52,474 nucleotides of DNA from Streptomyces aurantiogriseus (GTDB lineage: Bacteria; Actinomycetota; Actinomycetes; Streptomycetales; Streptomycetaceae). The notes below the pieces were generated by a model that searched no databases, was not told where the DNA came from, and saw only the letters and a list, made by a program, of their open reading frames with translations. The stretch spans positions 1 through 52,474 of the forward strand of contig NZ_BMSX01000042.1 in the NCBI RefSeq assembly GCF_014649375.1, in the 5' to 3' direction. A program made the position numbers and the translations under genes. Shown piece after piece: positions 1 to 7,709 of this stretch. The first letter of the stretch is position 1. Every line of letters starts with the position of its first letter.

Positions 1-216
1 ACGTGCCATGACTCGATCCTCTCAGGGAATCGAGCCTCCATCAGACCCGGAGCGGTTCATGCCAAGTGCCGCAGCTCTCGCAGACAGAGGCCCTATGCGC
101 CTGCCGCAGTCACGCTCACAGGGCTTCCCCCGGCCGTACACAAGTTCGCTCCTGAGTGCTCACCGCGAACTGCCGGTAGACTCCCGCTACTTGAATGTAT
201 GGCTCAAGGGAGAGGC

Positions 217-660
217 ATGCTCACGGAGGCGCTTACGGCGGTCGTTGCGGCCGGCGGTACTGCAGTGGTTCAGGCTGCCAGCACTGATGCCTGGACGGGA
301 TTCAAGCAGCGACTCGCGGCCCTCATGGGACGCGGCGACGCGCAAAGCACGGGGGCCGAGCTCGAACGACTGGACAGGACCGCAACAGCGATCGCCAACG
401 CCTCTCCAGAGCAGTTGGAGCGGGTGCGCACCCTGCAGGAAGGGACGTGGCAATCCCGTCTTGAGGTCTGGTTCGAGTCCGCCAGCAATGAAGAGCGTGC
501 ACGCGCCGCCGCCGAACTACAGCGCCTCATCGAGGTCGCCAAGGGTGCGGAATCGCCGGGGACGACCTACCAGGGCGATGTGCGCCAGAACGTCAAAGCA
601 TCCGGAAACGCCAGGGTTTACCAGCTCGGGCAGGGCGAGATGCGGATTTCGGATAAATGA
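217..660 (+). CDS. Hypothetical protein with C-terminal RVYQ motif
   Basis: A 147-residue protein of unknown function. I prefer the ATG at 217 because AAGGGAGAGG lies just upstream; the in-frame ATG at 199 has no ribosome-binding site. The N-terminus is small-residue rich and probably one helix, followed by a charged helical middle containing AELQRLIEVAK. The C-terminus ends in a glycine-spaced segment, GNARVYQLGQGEMRISDK. The next gene begins inside this gene's stop codon (ATGA overlap), and its N-terminus carries a related GESRVYQVAEGSMFIGD segment, so the two products probably act together. My recollection is that short RVYQ tails occur on actinobacterial proteins of predicted conflict systems; that is unverified. 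Codon use is less GC-extreme than in the chromosome genes further right. Confidence 0.75.
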   Translation: MLTEALTAVVAAGGTAVVQAASTDAWTGFKQRLAALMGRGDAQSTGAELERLDRTATAIANASPEQLERVRTLQEGTWQSRLEVWFESASNEERARAAAELQRLIEVAKGAESPGTTYQGDVRQNVKASGNARVYQLGQGEMRISDK

Positions 661-1982
661 GCACCGATGATTCGCGCAATATCAGCGTCGATATTGCGGC
701 CCTCGGAGAGAGCCGGGTGTATCAGGTCGCCGAGGGAAGCATGTTCATCGGTGACGCTGATGCGACGGTTTCAACTGCCCGGCGCCTGGCTGCGGTCCCC
801 GTTCAGCAGGCAGTAGAGACCCTCGTTGCCATGTCAAGCACCGAGCGTGCATCCGTATTGGCTTCAATGCCCGTTTCTGCTGCTGCAGCAAGGATCGCGG
901 AGCTGCCTACGCCCAACGCTATTCAGGTGCTGAGCGAAATTGATGAGCAGTTGGCCATTGGACAGCTCCTTGCCATGAACTCCTATACCGCCAGATCGCT
1001 CGTGCTGGGCAGCCACGAACCGGTCAGGTCAAATCTGCTCTCAGCAATGACACTTGAGCAGACATGCCGGTTCCTCGGGGACTTCAATGAGCAAGAAGGG
1101 CGTGTGTCACTCGCAACTGAAGTGCTCAAAGATTTCGCAGCCTGTCTGCCCCTCATGGTCATCGCTGCGCTGCTCAACCAGGTACCGCCGGCGGTTGCCA
1201 CCCAGATCCTTGAAGCCGCCGATGACCGAGACATGGCCATCTGGGTGTGCATGGATGAGTCGGCAAGGCTTTCCCTGGTCAACGCCATGCCTAATAGCCA
1301 ACTGGAAAAAGTTGTCCATCTGGCGAATGGCCCCTCGGAAGACCTGCTGGAAATCTGTTCGGTGGTCGGAACGGCTGCCCCTGACCTTGGCAGCATCGTA
1401 GGGTCCATGACCCGTGGGCGCATGGCTGAATTCGCGACTACGTCGGACCTTGGCGCCATTGTTTACGCCGCCATTCCTCCTGAAATGCGCGTGACTCTGA
1501 TGCCGCACATGGGGGTTGATGGGCTGGCCTCCACTTTCTGCAAGATCGGAGAAGCTCTTCCCGAGTGCATCTGGTCCATGATGGCAGCCGACCAGTCACG
1601 GCCGTATCGCGCCCCTTTGGCTCACCGAGTCATCGTTCAGGCGCTGTCTGCATCATCTGTCGACAGTAAAATGCTGATGGATCACATTCCGCAACAGTTT
1701 GCTGCAGCATTATGGAATTCGCAGTGGGCTCATGGCGTCGCGCGGGAGATCAATGCGGCAGCAGATAGTCACGGGTGGCCGTATCGCGAAGCCTATGAGA
1801 GATTCTCTGAAGTCCCGAACGAACACAAAGAGGAAGTCGCCTGGCATCTCGGCTTCGAGGGAATCAGAAACCTAGAAAGTCATCTTGATTCCAGGCGGTG
1901 GAAGACCTCAAAACATGAGGTGGATAAGACAATCCTGAATAAGGCGCGGAAACAAGGACGTTTCCCTGACCCACTTGTTTAG
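657..1982 (+). CDS. MgtE-N/FliG-like helical-repeat protein, RVYQ N-terminus
   Basis: A 441-residue protein of unknown function, translationally coupled to the gene before it. Residues about 18-34 repeat the RVYQ motif that ends the partner protein. From about residue 45 to 330 the sequence is built of short amphipathic helices with a recurring pattern (hydrophobic pair, M or A, S/T-x-E/A-R, hydrophobic, M/L-P), for example TERASVLASMPV and ARLSLVNAMPN. This resembles the MgtE N-terminal or FliG superhelical repeats; there is no membrane segment or catalytic motif. The C-terminal 100 residues are charged and contain W-rich stretches. GC is clearly lower than in neighbours, and codon 352 (1710-1712) is TTA, which in Streptomyces needs the bldA tRNA. 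Both suggest transfer and developmental control. It could be cargo of the adjacent Tn7-like element. Confidence 0.72.
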   Translation: MSTDDSRNISVDIAALGESRVYQVAEGSMFIGDADATVSTARRLAAVPVQQAVETLVAMSSTERASVLASMPVSAAAARIAELPTPNAIQVLSEIDEQLAIGQLLAMNSYTARSLVLGSHEPVRSNLLSAMTLEQTCRFLGDFNEQEGRVSLATEVLKDFAACLPLMVIAALLNQVPPAVATQILEAADDRDMAIWVCMDESARLSLVNAMPNSQLEKVVHLANGPSEDLLEICSVVGTAAPDLGSIVGSMTRGRMAEFATTSDLGAIVYAAIPPEMRVTLMPHMGVDGLASTFCKIGEALPECIWSMMAADQSRPYRAPLAHRVIVQALSASSVDSKMLMDHIPQQFAAALWNSQWAHGVAREINAAADSHGWPYREAYERFSEVPNEHKEEVAWHLGFEGIRNLESHLDSRRWKTSKHEVDKTILNKARKQGRFPDPLV

Positions 1983-2177
1983 GTAGTCAGCCGTCGAGAG
2001 GGCGCTACGAAATAGGGCATCGCAGAGTCAAGAGGAGGGCTGAGGTTTCCTGGGCCAGCTGGGGGTGGCGCCGTTCCTCAGCCGTTCCCCGCAGCACCGA
2101 CAGATCCTCTCCCCGAGCCGACCGGCGTCCTCGGACACCAAGCCAGCGTAGGACCCCAGGCTACTCAGATCTGGGGT

Positions 2178-3302
2178 TCAGAAACACGCACTGAACGCCA
2201 GGGCCGTCCGGGCGCGGAGCTCGTCCCGCCAGCGACGGCCTCTGTTTCGGCAGGGCGCTGAGCACCAGATCCGGGACTTCATCGGTGCTCGGTGGGCCAT
2301 CGAAGTTCCGCAGGCTCCGCATTCCTGCTGCTCGTGGCGCTTCTGCAGCTCCTGCTCGAGGCAGCTGAACGAGCACCAAGGGTTCATGCTGACGGGCTGG
2401 TAGCGTCGTTCGCAGCCGCGGCAAGCAGCGATGAAGGCCAGGCTGAAGCGTTCCGCTTCGGGCTCGTCCAGGGTGAAGTCCGTGGGAACCGTCTGCCCGT
2501 TGACCACCAGTTGACGCGCCAGGTCCTTGGCTCGCCTCCGCCTTTCGCGCAATTTTGTGCCCCTGCATTCGTGCGAACACCACTCAGGGGTTCGGCCGTC
2601 CGCCCGAGGCAGCACGGTCCTTCGGCAGTTGCCGCATGTCGTTGGTGGCTGAAGTGGACTTCTCTTCCAGCGGTCGAGCGTCGCACTGCAGCGTTCTGAG
2701 CAGGCTATTCGTTTGCGCGACGGTGGCATCTGGTGTTCGCAGACTGGGCAGATGTCGGCGAGTTCGTCCTCGTCTGCGTGCTCGGAGGTCTCCGCGAGTC
2801 TGGGCGGTCTGGGCAGCTGCTCGCCGCGTTGGCGGAACTGGAAGGCGATGCGTCGGCAGTGCGGGGAGCACATGTGCCGCCGCCGCCCTTGCCCGAGTCG
2901 GAATCTAACGAGCTGTCCGCAGACGCGGCAGGGAGCCTTCTGCCACTCGGCGGCGGGGACGCGCTTGCGGTATCTCTTCTGTCGGCAGGCCCGTGAACAG
3001 GTTCGCGGCTTGGCACCGGTCATGGCCATGGGTTGCATCGAGCCGCCGCATTCCTCACAGGTGATCGTGTTCAGAATCTGCCGTAGCTCATCAAGGTCGC
3101 GTCCAGCGGCCGCGGCGAGGCGGGGCCAGGTTGGGACGCCGAGGTGTGTGGGTGGCTTGGCCAGGTATTTCCGCAGGTAGGCGGGCGGTAAGTGGTTCGC
3201 CTGGGCCAGGCGGGTGATGAACGAGACGGCACCTTCTCCGCGTCGCGGACGGACCTGGAAGGGGAGGCGGGCAACAGGGTCGTCCCAGGCGATTGAGGTC
3301 AT
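2178..3302 (-). CDS. tniQ: TniQ-like protein with six tandem Cys4 zinc fingers
   Basis: Last gene of the transposition operon, 374 residues; its ATG overlaps the tnsC stop (ATGA). Residues 10-60 look like the start of TniQ/TnsD target-selection proteins: LPFQVRPRRGEGAVSFITRL, then LPPAYLRKYL. The usual TniQ body is replaced by six units of the form C-x2-C-x(12-16)-C-x3-C, with cysteines at 82/85/102/106, 125/128/145/149, 185/188/201/205, 223/226/242/246, 294/297/310/314 and 328/331/347/351. The second half of most units reads CSxxCR followed by a basic patch. TniQ proteins are known to join the transposome to its target-recognition partner, and zinc fingers are common in the family. Six treble-clef-like units in a row suggest, by inference, direct DNA target reading. 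It might alternatively be a nucleic-acid-binding accessory protein that only shares the TniQ N-terminus. Confidence 0.72.
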   Translation of the reverse strand: MTSIAWDDPVARLPFQVRPRRGEGAVSFITRLAQANHLPPAYLRKYLAKPPTHLGVPTWPRLAAAAGRDLDELRQILNTITCEECGGSMQPMAMTGAKPRTCSRACRQKRYRKRVPAAEWQKAPCRVCGQLVRFRLGQGRRRHMCSPHCRRIAFQFRQRGEQLPRPPRLAETSEHADEDELADICPVCEHQMPPSRKRIACSERCSATLDRWKRSPLQPPTTCGNCRRTVLPRADGRTPEWCSHECRGTKLRERRRRAKDLARQLVVNGQTVPTDFTLDEPEAERFSLAFIAACRGCERRYQPVSMNPWCSFSCLEQELQKRHEQQECGACGTSMAHRAPMKSRIWCSAPCRNRGRRWRDELRARTALAFSACF

Positions 3303-4342
3303 CCCTCGCCGCCCGTGGACTTGCGGCGGGAGGCGATATCGAGATCGACGGCGAGTAGTCCTGCTTTGGTGATCTTTTCGGTGCCGGTGAGGATGGCGTC
3401 GATGGCGGCTCCGCGGATCTGGTGGGACAGGGTGCCGATCATGCCTCCGGTGCGGGTGTTCAGGAAGCGGTCCAGGCGGGTGAGGGTGCCCCGTTTGTGC
3501 CGGTGCAGCAGGAGATTCGCCTCCATCTGGGCCACCAGGGACTTCCACTCCGCGTTGTAGGGGAAGGCGTGTGTGGCCACCCCGGTGAATCGGGCGGCGA
3601 TCTGGTCGCCGCGGGTGCCGGTCAGCAGACTGCCGCCCTCGATGTCGATGCCGGCGTAGGCGAACGTCGCGGGGATGCGTTCGGAGAAGTACTTGAGCGT
3701 GTCGGATGCCTCGGCTCCGGTGCGGGTCTGCAGTGAGATGTTGTGGATCTCGTCGACCAGGACCAGACCGGTGTGGGCCTTGGTGCAGACACCGACCACG
3801 GCCTCGGTGAGATCAGTGATGTTCGACCGCTTCAGGACGGGAAGACCGAGGAAGCGGGCGAACTCGGCCGCGATCATCCTGGGTGTCGCGGCGGGCGGGA
3901 CAGTGATGTAGACGACCGGGATGCGCTCGTCCTGGCCGGGGTGACGGCGGCGGTCCTGGAGTTCATGGGCCAGGCCGAGTTGGGTGAGCGCGATCGTCTT
4001 GCCGGTGTTGGCCGGGCCGCTGATGATCAGGCCCCGGCGAGCGCTGACGGCGCCACGGTTGAGGATGATCAGGCGGCGGCCGCAGGTGACGGTGTGCCGG
4101 ACGGTGGAGGTGGCGACCACCTGTAAGCGGGCGTGATGGTCGAGGCGGTCCTCATCGTAGGTGATCTTCTTCTCTTTGGCCGTTGGATCGAGTTCGGCCT
4201 CTTTGACCAGTGCCGCGTACTCGGCCGGGGTGAGCATCGCCATCGGCGTGCCAAGGCTGGCTGCGACGAACCCGCGCCAGCCGGGCAGAACCGTCAGGTG
4301 ACGGCTGAGGTCGTCCGGCTGGTTGGCCAGGGGCATGCTCAC
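3299..4342 (-). CDS. tnsC: TnsC/TniB-like AAA+ transposition ATPase
   Basis: 347 residues, the regulator ATPase of a Tn7-like transposon, expected to bridge the TnsA/TnsB transposase and the TniQ target selector. Walker A is GPANTGKT at residues 109-116 and Walker B is LVLVDEIH at about 193-200; a sensor-like region with R-rich helices follows. Length suits TniB/TnsC proteins. The gene overlaps tnsB upstream and tniQ downstream by 4 bp each, so all four proteins come from one coupled operon. The N-terminal 80 residues (LTPAEYAALVKEAELDPTAK) are typical of the TnsB-interacting segment by position only. Confidence 0.88.
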   Translation of the reverse strand: MSMPLANQPDDLSRHLTVLPGWRGFVAASLGTPMAMLTPAEYAALVKEAELDPTAKEKKITYDEDRLDHHARLQVVATSTVRHTVTCGRRLIILNRGAVSARRGLIISGPANTGKTIALTQLGLAHELQDRRRHPGQDERIPVVYITVPPAATPRMIAAEFARFLGLPVLKRSNITDLTEAVVGVCTKAHTGLVLVDEIHNISLQTRTGAEASDTLKYFSERIPATFAYAGIDIEGGSLLTGTRGDQIAARFTGVATHAFPYNAEWKSLVAQMEANLLLHRHKRGTLTRLDRFLNTRTGGMIGTLSHQIRGAAIDAILTGTEKITKAGLLAVDLDIASRRKSTGGEG

Positions 4343-6453
4343 GAACGTCTCCAGGGGTCCTCAAGGGGGTCGAAGAGTCCCAGCGGGATCACCTCGGCCA
4401 TCGGCTCTTCGTCTTCCGCCTGTTCCTCCGCGGCAAGCTCGTCCACGGAGGCCGGGGGCGGGTCGGGCTGTGGAGCGGTCACGGCCGGAGCGGTGGCTCT
4501 GGTGCGTGCGCTCACCTGGCGGTCCCGCTTGGTCGCCTTGTTCTTCCTGCTCTTCTTGTCCTGATCGCCCGGAGTGGGGCCGGCGTGTGCGCGGGTGAGT
4601 AGAGCGGCCACAGCCTCGGCGAGTTCTTCCTCGGTGGCCTTGGGCAGCTGGTGGCTGACGTGATCCCAGGCCAGGTCACCGAAGGGAACGGGCGCCCTGT
4701 TCAGGTATTTCCAGGTCGCCTGGACCCAGCCCCCGTCTCCGCGGTGGTCGCGTACCCAGACCTGGGAGACGTCGTAGGGGTCGCGGTGGACTTCCCAGAG
4801 CCCTCGTTTGGCGTTGACGCCGGAATGCTGGCGTCGCATCGGTCCCAGCTCAGGGGCGTCGTAGGTGCGGTTGTTGATCCGGATGCCGTAGGAGTTGACG
4901 GCCCGCCAGGCAGCAGGGAGGAGTTCGATGTAGTCCTGTCCGCTCAGCGCGACGGGGACGTAGCCGCAGGACTCGACCAGGGCGGCGTACTTCTGGTTCG
5001 GTGTGAACAACCTGCCCGGATGGTCGGGATCACGCAGCCCTTCGTGCGGACGGTTCTGCCACTTCGCAACCACCCACTCGTCGAGCAATTCCTGCAACTC
5101 GGGCAGCGACCACAGGTTTTCCTTCTCCGGGTGTCGGCCGCGGCGGTCGGTGTTGCGGCCGGTGTAGCCAGGCAGGAACTGCGCGAACATCGTCGCGACG
5201 GAGCCCAGCATCTTCTCGATGTGGCCTTTCTCGAAGGGCGAGCCCTTGTGCGTGGGCTGGAACTCGATCTCGAGGAACCGGCAGGAGGCCCGGAAGTTGT
5301 GCGAGATAAACGCCTTCCCGTGATCACAGACGATCATCTCCGGAACGATGACCGGCCTGGCAGCCGCGTGCTCAAGACGCTCGTCCAACGTCAGCAGCCT
5401 GCGGTGCGGCAGCACGGAGCGGGACATCTTCAGCGCATCCGCCCAGCCCGGCCGCATCAGCTCCGGCGTCACAGTCCTCGCCAACAGCACGCTGGCATCG
5501 ACCGACTTCGTCGACGGCCGCAGCACGAGCGCTGTCGGAGTACGTGTAGCGACATCGATCATGCCGGTGAGCTCGACCTTGCCAACGACCCCGTTGTCGA
5601 GCCGGACCATCACGTCGAAGGGGGTGGAGTCGATCTGCATGACCTCGCCCGGAGCGGTCACCGTCAGTTCCCCGAAGGGGGCGCCCGCTGTGTGCGCCTT
5701 CGACCGGCGCGTCACCGCCGATCCTGTCGCGTGGGTGCCCGCCGTCAGCTTCTCCACCAGCCGGTAAAGGGTCGCCCTGGACGGCCAGGGAACCACCGCC
5801 TGCCCGCCCTCGGCTCCCTCATCGTCCTTGGCCTGCTCGACAATCTCCTTCGTCCTCCAGATCAGGTATGAAGCTGTCCGGGTCGAGGTGTCAACGCCTT
5901 CCTTGATGGCCTGACGCATCGCGTCGACCACCCGGGGATCCACCGTCCCGAACTCCGGCCGTCTGCGGGCCGCTCGGCCATCGGCCAGCCCGGCAACCCC
6001 GTCCTTCAGATAGCGGCGACGCAGCCGGGCGACCGTGCTGGCGGTCACCGGGCGACCGGACCGGGACAATTCGGCGGCCTTGGCCTTCTCCCTCGCGGTC
6101 AGCGACATGCCCGCCGCGTACTCCGCGCGCGGCTTCGTGCCGGGCTCCGCGTCCGGCGGCAGTCCATGTACCACTTCCAGAATGTGGCCCTCCCACCACA
6201 GCGCCTGCTGGACCGCTGTGACCGGGAGCGTCTCCAGGACGGACGAGGCCGGCAACGGCATCCGCTCCGGGCGGAACAGGACCTCGAAGTCCTCCGCCTC
6301 AAACAACTCGATCAGGGCAACCACTCGGTGCGGACTCTCAGCGTCCTCCAGGACCGCGGCCTGCGCGGTCACCTCTAGCACTCCCCGGACCTGGCCGTCG
6401 AACCTGACCCTCTCACCGACCACCAAGGTCGGCGGGCGCCTCAATTGGCCCAT
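4339..6453 (-). CDS. tnsB: TnsB-like DDE transposase (Mu/rve family)
   Basis: 704 residues. This is the subunit that should cut and join the 3' transposon ends. A helix-turn-helix region at about 110-160 (MSLTAREKAKAAELSRSG, then VARLRRRYL) precedes the integrase core. The catalytic triad is visible: D275 in VMQIDST, D377 in IVCDHGKAF and E413 in KGHIEKML, which is the classic D,D(35)E spacing. A Mu-C-like beta barrel follows at about 470-570, with YGIRINNRTYD. The C-terminal 90 residues are charged and proline-rich, probably the TnsC-contact tail. It starts 13 bp inside the end of tnsA. No stop or frameshift is seen, so the element may still be active. Confidence 0.9.
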   Translation of the reverse strand: MGQLRRPPTLVVGERVRFDGQVRGVLEVTAQAAVLEDAESPHRVVALIELFEAEDFEVLFRPERMPLPASSVLETLPVTAVQQALWWEGHILEVVHGLPPDAEPGTKPRAEYAAGMSLTAREKAKAAELSRSGRPVTASTVARLRRRYLKDGVAGLADGRAARRRPEFGTVDPRVVDAMRQAIKEGVDTSTRTASYLIWRTKEIVEQAKDDEGAEGGQAVVPWPSRATLYRLVEKLTAGTHATGSAVTRRSKAHTAGAPFGELTVTAPGEVMQIDSTPFDVMVRLDNGVVGKVELTGMIDVATRTPTALVLRPSTKSVDASVLLARTVTPELMRPGWADALKMSRSVLPHRRLLTLDERLEHAAARPVIVPEMIVCDHGKAFISHNFRASCRFLEIEFQPTHKGSPFEKGHIEKMLGSVATMFAQFLPGYTGRNTDRRGRHPEKENLWSLPELQELLDEWVVAKWQNRPHEGLRDPDHPGRLFTPNQKYAALVESCGYVPVALSGQDYIELLPAAWRAVNSYGIRINNRTYDAPELGPMRRQHSGVNAKRGLWEVHRDPYDVSQVWVRDHRGDGGWVQATWKYLNRAPVPFGDLAWDHVSHQLPKATEEELAEAVAALLTRAHAGPTPGDQDKKSRKNKATKRDRQVSARTRATAPAVTAPQPDPPPASVDELAAEEQAEDEEPMAEVIPLGLFDPLEDPWRRS

Positions 6454-7238
6454 CGGCGCCGTCCCTTCGCCCAGACCAGGCTTGCGGTCTCCAGCAGACT
6501 CCCCGACAAGTCAGTCTCCAGCCTTCCCGACCACAGCAAGTGGAACAGCACCGGCAGAACCTGGATCCGGTCGCCCACCAGCTCAGCCCCCTCCCACAAA
6601 CCCCTCGGCTCGCAGAACACCTCCAGCAGACGCTCGGCCACCGCCACCGGCCGCCCCGAGCGGGACCGCCGATACCGCGCCAGCCACCGGACGTTGGCCA
6701 TGAGCACCGGATCCGGACGGCCTACCCACTCAAACTGCCAGCCCACTGCCGCGCAGGCCCGCTCGGTCGCCGCGAACGCCTCCCGCGCCCGCTGATCCAT
6801 GTCCTCCTCAGCACGGACATCCACGATCCGGGCCTGCCCCTCGGACAGCCGGACAAAGTAATCCGGGGCGTGGCGGCGCTGTCGTCGGCCGTCGTGCCAG
6901 TGCAGCCAGAAAGGCTGCGACGATATCGCTCTCACCTGCGGATCTCTGTCAAGCAGGATCAACCGGTCCCGCTCCAGCCACGACTCGTAGCCCACGTGAT
7001 CACGCGTTGTCGCTGAGTAGTACCAGCCGGCGAAGCCTGGTGTGTCCTTGTCCCAGCGGAACGGCCGGACGGGCTCGACTGCCTCGAACGAGACTTGCCA
7101 ACTTGCTCCCAGCGGGAACCGATGCCGGTCTCCGCCGCTGAGAAAGTCCAGCTCAAAAGCCGTTAACGCCTCATCGCCGTACGCGCGCGACAGCGCTTCC
7201 ACCGCACCCCCCAGCCCGAAGGCCAAGCGAGTGCTCAA
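6441..7238 (-). CDS. tnsA: TnsA-like heteromeric transposase endonuclease
   Basis: 265 residues, the restriction-like nuclease that would cut the 5' strands at the transposon ends. The endonuclease core is recognisable: E85 in GYESWLERDRL, D126 in RRHAPDYFVR and the beta-strand RIVDVR at 137-142. In Tn7 TnsA the last motif ends in an essential lysine; here it is arginine, which may be a family variant or a weakened site. The start is uncertain. TTG at 7238 gives MSTRLAFGL, while a GTG at 7202 has a better purine-rich leader (GGGGGGTGC). The region just upstream carries three TTCGSTGAGA repeats. It is the first gene of tnsA-tnsB-tnsC-tniQ. Confidence 0.85.
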   Translation of the reverse strand: MSTRLAFGLGGAVEALSRAYGDEALTAFELDFLSGGDRHRFPLGASWQVSFEAVEPVRPFRWDKDTPGFAGWYYSATTRDHVGYESWLERDRLILLDRDPQVRAISSQPFWLHWHDGRRQRRHAPDYFVRLSEGQARIVDVRAEEDMDQRAREAFAATERACAAVGWQFEWVGRPDPVLMANVRWLARYRRSRSGRPVAVAERLLEVFCEPRGLWEGAELVGDRIQVLPVLFHLLWSGRLETDLSGSLLETASLVWAKGRRRWAN

Positions 7239-7240
7239 CC

Positions 7241-7301
7241 TTCGGTGAGACTAACGACCATCCGTTCAGCTTCGCTGAGATTCACGGAATCTTCGCTGAG
7301 A
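7241..7301 (+). repeat. Three TTCGSTGAGA direct repeats at transposon end
   Basis: TTCGGTGAGA at 7241, TTCGCTGAGA at 7271 and TTCGCTGAGA at 7292 all point the same way in the 76-bp gap between tnsA and the inverted remnant. The first two continue with Y-T-M-ACG. Tn7-type ends carry several TnsB-binding repeats of about 20 bp, usually on the tnsA side, so these are candidate TnsB sites. They may also serve in the tnsA promoter. Confidence 0.45.
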
Positions 7302-7314
7302 CAGGTCACGAGGG

Positions 7315-7612
7315 TTGAGCACTTGCTCGGCTCCTGGGCCGGCGGTGCGGTGGAAACACTGTCGGGTGCGTACGGCGACGAGGCGTCAGCAGCCTTTGAG
7401 CTGGAGTTTCACGGCGACGGAGGATCCGCAGGTGAAGGCGGCCATGCCTTCATCGCCCGCCTCGCCCGCGCCGACTGTCTCCCGCCCGCCTACCTGCGGC
7501 GCTTCCTCGCCGGACCGCCCGGATCGCGGCAGCCCGTCCTGGGAACGACTCGGCGAGTTGAGCGTGGTGGTCGGCGGGCGAGCTGATCTCGCCCCCGACA
7601 CGCAAGCTCTCG
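7315..7612 (+). pseudogene. Inverted tnsA'-'tniQ remnant, internally deleted
   Basis: This plus-strand stretch is a decayed copy of the ends of the transposition operon. It begins TTGAGCACT, exactly like the intact tnsA start. After a one-base deletion relative to tnsA it encodes GGAVETLSGAYGDEASAAFE, 18 of 23 residues identical to the tnsA product over this stretch and its flank. Without any catalytic part it runs straight into GEGGHAFIARLARAD and LPPAYLRRFLAGPP, about 20 of 30 identical to the TniQ-like N-terminus. A further frame change leads to a WERL...GGRADL stretch matching WPRL...AGRDL. So tnsB, tnsC and most of tnsA and tniQ have been deleted. It faces the intact operon head to head and is too different to be a recent copy. 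Confidence 0.75.
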
Positions 7613-7709
7613 CCGCCCGAATCGACCGAGACGCCGCAGCCCGACCACCCGGGGTCATGGCGCATGTGCACACAGGGCTCACGCGTCGGGGTGTCCTCAA
7701 GGCTCCGCG

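Noticed and set aside
8..670. 220-codon frame overlapping the first gene
   Set aside because: Low-complexity, Ser/Arg/Pro-rich product typical of an off-frame reading; no ribosome site; the 217 frame has one and couples to the next gene.
1983..2177. Left end of the transposon just after tniQ
   Set aside because: No TTCGSTGAGA repeats in inverted orientation could be found there; the end is probably beyond the window.
2000..7700. CRISPR array or Cas genes linked to the Tn7-like element
   Set aside because: No regularly spaced repeats of 25-40 bp and no cas-like frame were seen.
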